From NCBI GenBank assembly GCA_028554645.1, contig JAQOOI010000070.1, positions 372,001-436,000 of the forward strand: a DNA stretch of 64,000 nucleotides, read 5' to 3'. Source of the DNA: Omphalotus guepiniiformis. Taxonomy: Eukaryota > Basidiomycota > Agaricomycetes > Agaricales > Omphalotaceae. How positions within the stretch are numbered: position 1 is the stretch's first letter; every line of letters begins with the position of its first letter. The position numbers were made by a program, and so were the translations under genes. Below the pieces are notes generated by a model. It saw only the letters and a program-made list of their open reading frames with translations, did no database searches and was not told the DNA's origin. Shown here piece after piece: positions 43,816-54,669 of the stretch.

Positions 43816-46031
43816 TTAGAAAGCGTGTAAAAGACAAGTAGTAGGCGACCAGATCACTACGTACCCGTTGGATGATAATGACGACTTCACATCGTGATTA
43901 GGCTGTCGCAAGTCCATAGCCGCCAGTTCAACATTTACTCGCGAAGATGACAACACACCGCCAGGTCTGCCACCGACGGACTGATTATGCAGACGACCGA
44001 TGGAACGACTGCTGGAAGTTGACAAGACAGCTGCGAGTTCAACATCAGACACTGATCCTTTGTTGAGTTGCAATAAGGAGGGAATGCTCAGTACGTTCTG
44101 CTTTTCGACGATTCCGAAGGATCAAATGACTACCGCAGACATTCTGGGGGAAGTTTCTGATGAGTCTTGAGGAGGTTTACTTTGAATCATTTACGTACGG
44201 CCATGATCTGAAAGCGAGGAGAGAGCAATTAATGACGCGGGGCTGGGAGGTTTAGGGAACGCCTACGATCGCAAACCCACTACCGATTGTGGATATCTCC
44301 GTATTACTCTACGGATTGAATACATCACATTCGGTGTCTGTGCACGGGGTAGAGGACGTAAAAACTGACCTGAAGATACAAAATCCCGTTCAAAGCATTC
44401 GCAACTATGTCAAGAACATGCCTTGTAAAATACTGGGATCTGTCAGGTTGGTACACATACCAAACACAATCATGACTGTAATTGACAAGTCAACTTCAGG
44501 TATCAAAGCCAAGCTACAGGACGCACAAAAAACAAAGCCTTCTTTCATAAACGTTGTGATAATGGAGGATCTCGTCGTTCGAGTGAGATACAACACACGG
44601 GCAAAGGTCAAAATCGTCAGAACCTGGGTGAAGTGAATTAAACCTCCAACATGTGAGGCGATAGATTTGTGATTGGATTACAGTATCAGTGCATGCTGGT
44701 AGTATGAAATAGGACGCGATCAACCTAAGGTTCAGTTCCTCAATGACCACGAACAAGGACGCTTGAGCAGGACGCACCCTTTCGCCCCGTTGACCACTTT
44801 CACAGATCGATGATTCTTGAGGTGAGCCGGAATCTTCTGTAAACATTCCGTAAAAACATACCACATGGACCAACGTCAACACTGTCAGGTGGCGTGAGTA
44901 GGGTGTCAGTGAACAAGCTGTAACAATCAACGGAGACCACAAACATACGGTATGGGAGTAGGAAACTGCGACCCTGCTTAGTGAGAGTTGTGTAGTGTAG
45001 TGAAACAGAGCAATGCACTCTCACCATTCGGCTTGAAGCGTATGATTGTACAATCATTTGAGCGGTCATTAGCGTTAATCCGACGAGCAGGACTATTCTG
45101 TTACGTCCCCAAACAGCGAAGCATCTACAAAACGGCAAACTCTGTAAAACTTCCGAACTTGAGGGCATAGATAGAGTGGGGGAAACGTGCCTGAGCAGGA
45201 GAATGCTCTGGTATGCTAGAATCATGGGAACTAAAGAAGTCAAAGCGTGAGTACCTCAAGATCTTATCATAGCACATACATGTACAGTGGGACCCTCACT
45301 TGTAGAGCTCGGTTCCACACGTACATATCTGTTGCACAAGGCTCGGGAGACTTGGATGTTGTAGAAGCTATAGAAATAGTTTCAATCTTCAGTGACTTTA
45401 TGATGGAAAGATAAACAAAAACACCCACCAAAGATTCATTGTCATAGCAGCCAACTAGTAATCTCGTCGGGAACCGATGTAGGGAGAATGGTGTTAACAA
45501 TTAGACTCACGCCATACCATCGACTAAGTTTCATATTCCAGTCAAGCCTATGGGTTACAGGGAAATAGCTTACTTGAACAGATATATGCCTTTCTGTGAG
45601 TGCCGGTATCAGTATGACCATCGAACTCAGTTTTGAGAAAGGTACGAACAACCAGGCTCCATTCGCGATCCCAGATTCTGAAGGATTGTGTTACAAAACC
45701 TAGTATGTGACGACGGTATGCGTGTTCAACACGAACCTTTTCTTCTCCTTTCGAAGCGATAACAGCAGGTCCCATACCTTCACAGGTCTACATTAGCGAA
45801 AGGAGAAATCCGCAAGTTTTGAATTGCGTACCAGAACCGCATAGAAGCAGTTATAGGACTGAAGTGTGAAACTAGAATTTCAAATGGGTTGTTCGTTGCT
45901 GCAATTCAGCGTTGAAGGATGCTCTCGGATGAAATAACGCTTACTTGGCCCAGAATTCCTGATACACAAAAAAGAGTCGAGGTCAGTCTATCAATGTTCA
46001 CATTCACGCCTGAGAGACGTACAGCAGACAT
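43816..46031 (-). CDS. Tandem paralogue 2: DUF6533-like multi-span membrane protein, 22 exons
   Basis: Exons: 46023-46031, 45945-45958, 45832-45871, 45737-45777, 45650-45677, 45574-45593, 45511-45523, 45429-45454, 45300-45367, 45191-45230, 45025-45124, 44949-44965, 44862-44881, 44778-44796, 44682-44724, 44527-44623, 44461-44475, 44370-44404, 44267-44308, 44209-44217, 44095-44143, 43816-44030. In frame this gives 319 residues. Exons 1-21 have the same lengths as in paralogue 3 while introns differ, which argues for a maintained protein. Motifs: VWDLLLSLRKEKKRIWDREW, membrane span ILAYQSILLL, CFAVWGRN, LTFARVLYLTRTTRS. The intron after exon 10 begins GC instead of GT. Confidence 0.75.
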
Positions 46032-47815
46032 CGGAGGTAGTTCGAATAGAAGTGAAGCCCAAACAACCAAAGGCACCTTGGAATTGCGAGCGTAAGAATT
46101 CGACGGTTGTTATATATAAAAGCATAGTGAGAAATCTCTCGTAGTCAACTGTTCGGAGACCTTTTCAGATCATACAAAGAGGAAAGAGCATGTCAATCTG
46201 TTGCTGGTGCCGCTTCATATGATTGATTTACTTGATGGGTACTGAAAAGAGGAAGTTGGGCTTCACTGCATCGTTGGAGTATCGAACGGAGACATAGCAT
46301 GCATAGTAAGATTTGTTAAGCCCGATCTTGTAAGACATCGTACTAACATTGGTGAGCGACAAATCAGATGTTGGAATACTATTGATCGAGCAAGAGAGCT
46401 GTGCTGCTCGGGAGCACTTTTCGTTATAGGGTGCTAAGAAATCATCAAAGAAGAGAAGTTACAAGATATGTAAGTTACATATAAAGTCACGGACGCATGA
46501 GAGGTCGAGACCAGCAACCACAGCAAGGTTTCGGAGATTCAAAAATTTGAATTCATCCCAAGGTGTACCATAATCATGCCGCGCGGCGCGCGCAAACTTC
46601 GATGGTTCTGAAACTCAAGGACTTCAAGGATTTCTCTCGCCCTGGACGTTCACATGAACAGAAGCTTTTCTTGAGGGGGGGTCATATTCTTCTCCGAAAT
46701 CACCATTCAACTGTTTGATCGTCCATAGCTATCTAACCATCTATACTTATCCAGCTTCAAGTGCGCTGCCTCAGGTTTGCGGTGAGAAACTCATAGCACT
46801 TTCGGGTTGTCTATGATGATGCTTCAAGAACCTCGCACCACATTCTTTCGGGAGAAGAGCTCTATGGGAATACAGTACTACACAGCCTGAATGACAATTT
46901 ATCTTTTCAATAGACTGACTCTTAACAAAAGCGACTGTTTTTTTTTTCCGGCAACCTCTTGCTCTATCTCAGAAGTATCTCAGGTATTTGTTCACCGTAG
47001 GTCCATGATGATAACGTCGTAAATACACCCGTCGAAGTTCAAGATCAATTCGATATTGACATACATATGCAGCAAAAGAAGCTATTGTGTCGATTCTCAG
47101 ACCTCATTCGAAGTATTGCCTCCCCAGCGTGTTTCTCCGAAGTCTGTTAGCCAAGCCCAATGGCAATCCTTTTCGAAAATTACCCGCAGTATGTATGTAC
47201 AACAGCTTGAATTTTAATCTATCTCAGAAATATCTCAGAAATATCCCAGGTATTTATTCACCGTAGGTCCATGATGGATAACGTCGTAAATACACCCGTC
47301 GAAGTTCAATATCAATTCAATATCGACATACATATGCAGCAAAAGAAGCTATTGTGTCGTCGATTCTCATACCTCTTTCGAAGTATTGCCTACCCAGCGT
47401 GTTTCTCCGGCCAAGCCCAATAGCAATCCACTTCGAAAATTACCCGCAGTATGTATGTACAACATCAACATGAGAGCTCGATTTGTGCGCAGCACGGCCG
47501 ACGGACCCTAATAGACTTCAGAAAACACCTCGATTTTCCCATTACTCGCACCCTGGTGCGATACAATATTCAACACAATATGGTATACTAATAAAAGAAC
47601 GACAGGAACGAAGGACGGTTTAAAATAAATACCGCTTTTTCTGTGATTGTGATGATAAATCACCAGGTTTCTGTGTTCTACAATCGAACAGTTGTCAATA
47701 AGTGCTTAGCCAGTGTACGAAAGAAATGAATCTTTATACCTTTTGGATGAGGACACTGAAAACCAAATGATTGATGAGGAAGGATATTCCAAGAATGGTA
47801 AGGTAAATTGATAAC
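46032..47815. other. Long spacer between tandem paralogues 2 and 3
   Basis: No ORF with support in 1.8 kb. It contains a tandemly duplicated ~243-bp block (46964-47464). It is the presumed promoter region of paralogue 2. Confidence 0.5.
46964..47464 (+). repeat. Tandem duplication, two ~243-bp copies
   Basis: Copies 46964-47204 and 47219-47464 share long identical stretches (CTATCTCAGAA start, TTCACCGTAGGTCCATGATG, ATGTATGTACAACA end) with scattered substitutions and small indels. Non-coding. It lies upstream of paralogue 2, so it could duplicate a regulatory segment. Confidence 0.85.
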
Positions 47816-49939
47816 TCACCCGCTATGCGACAAGTCCGATGACTTAACGTCATACGCCGTTGGATGAGCATCCATTGTAGCCAGTTCTACATCTACCCGA
47901 GAGGGATTCACCGGAGGTCGACCACTGATAGCAGGGTGATGGTGAGTCGGACGACTGTTAGATGAACCAACCAAACTGGAGGCGCTCGCTGTTGAACTTC
48001 AGTATTAGACCGACCGTGAAAACATTCCGAACATCAGGCACTCACGGTCCGCCTTTCTACGGCTCCTGAGAATCAAATGGTTTCCGCAGACGTTCTGTTT
48101 ATTTGCCAATGCTGGGTTAATTTGGGACATATCACCTGAAACAATCAGGTACGTACACCCATGATCTAGACATACAGGGTTAATTAAAACAGCGAAGTTT
48201 CAGCGGAGGTAAGAAACTTACAATCGCAAATCCACTACCAACGGTAGATACATCGGTATTGTTCTACAGAGCAGGTCAGATCAGGTCTTCCGGCCAAAAA
48301 CGCATCGAACTTACTTGTAGATACAAGATTCCGTTCAACACGTTGGCAACTAGCGAATGGACGTGTTAACTTTGAGGAGAATGAACCTCAAATCAAGAAA
48401 CGTACTGAACACAATCATGACTAGAAAAAAAGTACCGGTGACATGTCAGAAAATCAATTGTCCAAGACACGCTTGAGAGTGAAGACGCACAGAAAGCAAA
48501 ACCTTCTTTCATGAAGGTGACAATGACCCGAGATCTTGTGGTTCGCGTGAGATACAGGACACGGGCGAAGGTCAGCAATGTCACGATCTGTGAATAAATG
48601 AAAACGTTAAGTGCCTGAAGTCTTTTGAGGCGATGGTCGACTTGCCGTATCCACGCAGGCAGGGAACAAGAAGTAAGAAGCGATCAAGCTGGAATTCCAT
48701 CTTAGAATATGGGTGAAAAAAAAAAGTGCAACCAAAGCTCACGATTTCTTCCCGTTGACGACTACAGTAATTTGTTAGTATGAGCTTTGATCCAAGGCAA
48801 ACGAATATTACGCACCACATGGACCAACCGGAGTGCTGATTAGCATGTGTAAATGGCATACATCAATAACATCTGAAAGTGAGGACATACGGGAGAGGAG
48901 TAGGGAACTAAGAGTTGGTTTAGTGCTCAATTAGGTGGGATACACAGGCTACATATTCATGCTCACCATTTGACTTGTGGCGTACGCTTGGACAACCAAT
49001 TGAGCTGCCAACATTCCTAGTCCAATCAACAAAATGAACGTTTTCCGGGCCCATACAGCATAACACCTATCATTAGGAGTTAATGTCACTGCAATCGGAA
49101 CATATCAAACGTATCAGGACCTGACAAGGAGAATGCTTTGATAAGACAAGACAATAAGAACTAAGGTGTAGATGTTAGCATATATAGTGGATCTGTCATA
49201 CAGCAATAGACTTACTCGAAGAGGCTGGCTCTGCACGAACGTATTTCTTACACTCGGCGGGTGCAACATTGATGTTGTAGAAACTAGAGGATTCGCGTTA
49301 GAACACGCTCAAGCTCTCGAAGCAAAGTATTCTCACCAAAGGTTCATGGTCAAGGCGGCCAGCTTAAAGATCCTTGATTAGGAATAGCTTGACGAGCTCA
49401 CAGTAGAAATCGACTTACGCCATACCAGCGGCTAGTAGAACACAAGGAAATAGATGAGAATCAAGAACAACGATGAACCGAACGATACTTACTTGAACAA
49501 GTAAATGCCTTTCTGTCGATTCGGGAAGTATAAGCTTCAAACAATCACTGAATTGCATGCAATGTGTACTAACAGCAGCACTCCATTCGCGATCCCATAT
49601 TCTAAGAACGTCTCGATTTTAGATATCCAAGTTGTTTTCAGTAAGACACAGTGACATACCTTTGCTTCTCTTGCCGTAAATGCAAGAGCAAGTCCCATAC
49701 CTTTACCGACAACAATGAGTTATAAAACGTAATTTGTTCGCGAGGACACCTACCAAAATAGCATAGAAGCAGTTGTATGACTGCAGCGTGAAGCTGTTAA
49801 GCGTTGTAAACGTCACCTCCTTTGCGGCTCCGAAAATTCGGGGAAATAATACTTACTTGGCCCAGTATGCCTATCAGTATGAAAACAACGTGTTAGTACA
49901 TGCATCCATTCAAAGGGCGCCGATACTTACAGCGGACAT
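47816..49939 (-). CDS. Tandem paralogue 3: DUF6533-like multi-span membrane protein, 22 exons
   Basis: Exons: 49931-49939, 49857-49870, 49754-49793, 49660-49700, 49574-49601, 49493-49512, 49419-49431, 49337-49362, 49216-49283, 49121-49160, 48967-49066, 48891-48907, 48816-48835, 48743-48761, 48646-48688, 48491-48587, 48406-48420, 48315-48349, 48222-48263, 48157-48165, 48046-48094, 47816-47988. All phases agree, giving 305 residues with mean exon length 42 nt. The protein starts MSAAYWANFTLQSYNCFYAI, then VWDLLLHLRQEKQRIWDREW. Hydrophobic spans include ILIVLSYQSILLV, TFILLIGLGMLAAQLVV and NVLNGILYLQ. The tail is Ser/His-rich. The intron after exon 15 starts GCAAGT. It is probably a membrane receptor-like protein of unknown ligand. 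Confidence 0.77.
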
Positions 49940-52006
49940 GTTGGCACTCTTGTAGTCAGCGTCGGGAAAGAATGGAGGAGAACGGACGACGGGATTTTAC
50001 GAATATATGCTCCTTATAAAGTTCCTTGGCTAGCCGCACGAGGCGAGAATAACCTAAAAATCTGGATGGCTGATGTTAAGTTGTCCCAGGAATTTCAGAT
50101 CCATTCAAGATCAATTGAAACGGAGGTTGTGCAAGATGGGGATAGGAAGGAGCTGGAAAGAGCAGGGCCAATTCAACCTCATCTTTTCAGATCGCGACCC
50201 AAAAACGTAACATACAGATTGAAATATTTCACCCGAAACGCGTGCAAATCATGCAACTGCCGTCGGGAGACCTAGGGAGACCTCCGCAGACTCAATAAGC
50301 GGTCGCCATTAAAGTACTCCATGCAGGTTCCGCGGCGAAATAGGACGACATCAGCGGTGTTTCCAGGATTCTTGAGACATCGTGAGATTTTCGTAATTTA
50401 CGCGTTCGCCGATTTTTGGGAAAACGGTGTTAAACGAAGGTTTACTGCATCCGGATGAGACCCACACGACTCGCAGCGTATTGTTCAAGGCAATTTGTCC
50501 ACCACCTAGGCTGGAACTCAGGCGAGTGGAGAAGCTGGAGACTCAGGACCATCTTGCGGACTTGAGACTAGCCCCGCCGTTCGACCAGTGGTGCGAAACA
50601 CAATGGCATAACAACCTACGCGAGCCTACGTACCACAACGGTGGCATCACTTATGAAATGGGCGTCCCCCGACGACTCGCCGTTTCAGAGGGCAAAGAGG
50701 ATTATTGGCGGCATTGGCGATTATTGGGGCAATATATCGTTAGAGACAGGGTCATCATTATACAAAATTAGGGTGGCTCACAGTAGCTCACAGTTCTCTC
50801 ACAGTTGGATATGGGCTATATATGCCAGAACTCTCCAGAACAATTAGAGACAATTGGATGCTCCTTTAGAAAGGCACTCTGGACACCGCGGCGGCCTGTC
50901 CTAGTGCATTTGATTTATTGGATGTAAGCGACGGAGAACCTGCTGAACACAGACACAGGAACACGTGACGTGTTCAATGTTTGTCCAATCATGGTGAGGG
51001 ATATCCTGGGATATCCATCGCAGGGGTAGACATCGAGACCTGAAAAATCGCCAACGAGCCATTCAATACAGGTCCTATGATACTTGCGGGCGCGCCGCGA
51101 ACACACCCAGGAGTTCAGATAGATTTTTGGATGGAAAAAAAGTGAGTGAGGAAACACTTCTGGCACCGTAAAACTTTAGACTTTTTTCTGCCAATTCTCG
51201 CCTCGCAAGTTCACGTTTGACTCGGAAAATCTGTTACTCCTGGATGCGGAGCCTTCTCTTTCTTTCTCCCAAGTAGGCTGAGCTTTCCCTAGCTGTCCGT
51301 GCCTAGGATAAGGTGATCATCCGATTACCATGCGCTACATACAACCTCATACAACAAGCTGAATTTAATTCTAACCAATCTCGTAATTTGCCCTCATACA
51401 TGGAGATAAGTGTAAATACTTGATGCGCTCGACCGGCTTCGGCGGGATATCATCCCGAAAGAGCCTGCTTGTCGCTTTCCTACCTATATTCCCCAATCAT
51501 GGTGTACTCACAAGAATCGGTGCATCCACAAACCTAGCACTTTGCTCGACATTGAGACCCCTCAAAGCCGGCGGCCCACCTCTGATGCGATAGTATCAGA
51601 GCCGAGACTATTAGAAAACCATCAGGAACATCACATTAATTTGTTGCTGTGGGCCCTGCTCAGAACCTTGTAACCGTCGCCGAATGATCAATCGATAGGT
51701 CATTTCAATGAACTAAGTATTTGAAAACGGTAGGGGTTCAAATTAACCGAAGGCTTCACGGAGCTACCTCGCCTAGCTACGCACGACACCCATTCAACGA
51801 GGTAAAGGAGGGGGGGGTGCATGCCAAAAGGCTAGAAGCGTGAAGGGAAACTGGGGGCGAGATAATCAAGAACTATTTTGCCAAAACTTCTAGCGCATTT
51901 CACCACTCCATTTAAAAACCCGACCCCTCCTCTCATCAGAAAGAAAAACCAAATCCCCAACCTTCTGATAACTACCACATACGTTTCCATCCCTGCATTT
52001 CAAAAA
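49940..52006. other. Intergenic region, about 2.1 kb
   Basis: No convincing gene. Frames at 50066-50275 and 50427-50771 are short, lack domain features and show no spliced continuation that I could find. A homopyrimidine-flanked, A-rich leader precedes the O-methyltransferase ATG at 52007. Confidence 0.4.
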
Positions 52007-53868
52007 ATGCCTTCCACACTGAAGGCACTAGCGGATCTCATCGTCTCATCAGTAGACCAGATTGACAGAGCATGCGAGAAGGAAGGAACAACGTTTCCCG
52101 CTCTAGATACCCCCTTCACGCAGGAGTCTGAAAAGGCGAGAAACTTGGCTGGGGTTAACGATGCCATCGACATCATCGTTGCAGCTGCGACTCAATTGAT
52201 CGCTACTGCCCGCATTCCCGCGTCTTCATTGTCCGCAACCGCATTAGGGGTGAGTAGTGAACCATCCATAATCGAGAGACGAATGCACTAAGACTTGGGG
52301 CCATGTTACAGTGGACGCAAACCGCTTGCCTCGGTGCTTCTGAAGAAGGACATATCCCCGAAATCCTGAGGGATGCTGGTGCACAAGTAAGTAGTACTAT
52401 GATAATAATCCCGCATTGATGCATAGCTGACCCGTGAATGTATTAGGGCCTGCACGTTAACGATATTGCCAAGAGGAATGGCATGCACCCTGATAGAATA
52501 TGTGAGCAAATTACTGAACGAAAGTTGGGAGCTCAATGATCTTGATATCTGTTCTGCTTAGCCCGTATTCTTCGTTTCCTCGCCACGGCGCACATCTACA
52601 ACGAGGTCTCCCCTGACGTCTTCACCAACAACCGGATTTCCTCTCTAATGGATACCGGAAAGCCCGTAGAGCAACTGTTGAAGGAGTACGTCAAGTCGCA
52701 AACGATTCCCTTCTGGTAACGGCCGTTGATAATCGTCTATTATTTTTAGCCCTGCTGCGAAACACGAAGGAACCGAAGGCTTTGCTGCTTTCGTAGGCGG
52801 TTTCGCGGATGAGTTCGCAAAGTCCGGTGCGCATCTTCCGGAGACGCTCACGGACCCCAAATACGGCCACTCCTCTCACCCGCATGAGTGTGCGCTGAGC
52901 AAGACCTTTGGCAACGATATCAACATCTTCCAGTGGTATGACTCTCCAGGGAACGGTCACAGAATGCGTCGAATCGGCATGGTCATGCATGGAGTCAGTA
53001 AAATGCTTCCTCCAGGGGCGATGCTGAAAGGTGTGTATCTGGGAATCATTGATTTCGGTATTTTTTAGATCAGGTCAGCTGATGGGATATTTTGCGTTGC
53101 GCAGGTTTCGACTTTGGCGCTTTGAAAGACAAGGCTGTCGTTGTTGATGTAGGTGGAGGTGTAGGAAGTGTTTCGCTAGAGCTGGCAAAGGCTTTCCCCA
53201 AGTTGAACTTTGTGATCGAAGACCGTCCATCCGAGATTGGGCAGGCGGATAAATTCTGGAAGGCCAACTACCCTGAGGCATTGGATAAGGGTCGTGTCAA
53301 GTTTGTCGGTATGTGGATGGGACATTTTCGACTGGAAACCTCCGTGACTCAATTACTTCTTCACTCCGCTAGCACACGACTTCTTCACACCCCTCCCGGA
53401 TTCCATTAGCAAACCCGATGTGTTCCTGCTGAGGATGATTCTGCATGACTGGTCGGACCCATACTCGGCGAAGATTCTAACACACCTTCGTAATGGAGCT
53501 GGTCCAGACACGAAACTCGTCATTGTTGACCATGTTCTCGGATACCCGTGTGCTCCTCCTGAAAGCGTCAAATCCATCAAGGGCTTTGAGAATATCACAC
53601 CACCTCCGGCACCGCTGCTGCACAACATGGGTGGCGCAAGCTTCAATGCCTACGCATTTGAGATTATGGTTCGTATTTTGCCTTCACGGATCAAGGAATT
53701 CAGCTAAAAATATTTTCTTCGCAGATGCTGACCGCACAGAATGGCGAGGAGAGAACAGTTGGAAAGTGGCAGAAGCTGTTGCAGAGCACTGGCTGGAAGT
53801 TGAAGGAAATCAAGAAGACAGAAGGCAGCGGAGTGTTCCACCCTCACATCGTGTGCGAGCCATTGTAA
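52007..53868 (+). CDS. SAM-dependent O-methyltransferase (COMT-like, fungal)
   Basis: Eight exons (52007-52249, 52312-52386, 52447-52501, 52562-52685, 52750-53030, 53105-53308, 53373-53668, 53725-53868) give 473 residues. The N-terminal half is the helical dimerisation region. The SAM-binding motif I is [16 protein letters not shown]. The MILHDWSD motif carries the catalytic base histidine of plant-type O-methyltransferases. The [13 protein letters not shown] stretch and [10 protein letters not shown] end also fit the family. It transfers a methyl group from S-adenosylmethionine to a hydroxyl of a small, probably phenolic, molecule; the substrate is unknown. No secondary-metabolite backbone gene is adjacent. 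I chose the ATG at 52007 because upstream in-frame codons contain no ATG. Confidence 0.88.
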
Positions 53869-54669
53869 ACAGTAATACGTTCTTGTTATGTGATGATGTA
53901 GTATACGGAATGACAAATCACGACCTGTGTATGATTCTAAGCCGGTATGGATGGCGTTTTTGACACTATAAGCATGGGGAGGTATGAGGCTATTAGAGCC
54001 ATTGTACATAAGCTGAAAATGCTGCGCGTCAGCTTCTATGCATTCGAACTGGTATGTGGACGCACCTAAGATTAGCCATGGGACTACTACCGCCTTCCTT
54101 TGCTCGTAAAGGGTGCTGGTTGATGGCAGCATTGATACCAAGTAAAACCGCGGGCCATGCGAGAAATCTAGTGAAGGGTAAAATGTCCATGTCAGTGGTC
54201 TGTAAAGAGGAAACAACGCGCACCTATTCCTGGTCACCATAATCAACCCAGACAGAAACATACCCGAAGTGCTCAGAGGGTCTGCAAAGTCACAGTCAAA
54301 CAAAAAGCGCTAAAGCATGTCCGACCGAACGAACGAACCTGGCTCTTCTCGGGTCCAAGTCTTGGGGAGTGTGAACTGAATTTCTAACGACGAATCACGA
54401 GGGTCGTCTTTGGTGCTGGTCATCGCGAAAGTGATGGACTGTTGGAAGAGCAAGACGGCAAGAACAACCCGAGAACGACTAATTAGCGCTCTGAACGGCC
54501 AGTTGGTTGGGCGTCTATTGGTACTTCACGTGGTACACGCACCTGTACGCTGCTCATGATCAAGCTTCTTCAACCGGTTTACCATGCGGCTGCTTGAGAT
54601 AACAAGAATATATATTTCTGGCCGCTGCGGTTCCAATGGCAGAGGAATTTTCTTCTCTCTTTCTTCCCC
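53869..54669. other. Intergenic region between O-methyltransferase and carboxypeptidase
   Basis: A minus-strand frame (53704-54303) is open but overlaps the last O-methyltransferase exon and has no family features. No repeat seen. Confidence 0.4.

Noticed and set aside
50427..50771. 114-codon ORF in the intergenic region
   Set aside because: No recognisable domain, no spliced continuation and no paralogue.
50999..51016. Short palindrome built from GGATATCC repeats
   Set aside because: Too short and isolated to assign a function.
53704..54303. 199-codon minus-strand ORF
   Set aside because: It overlaps the last exon of the O-methyltransferase and has no family features. Probably a chance frame.
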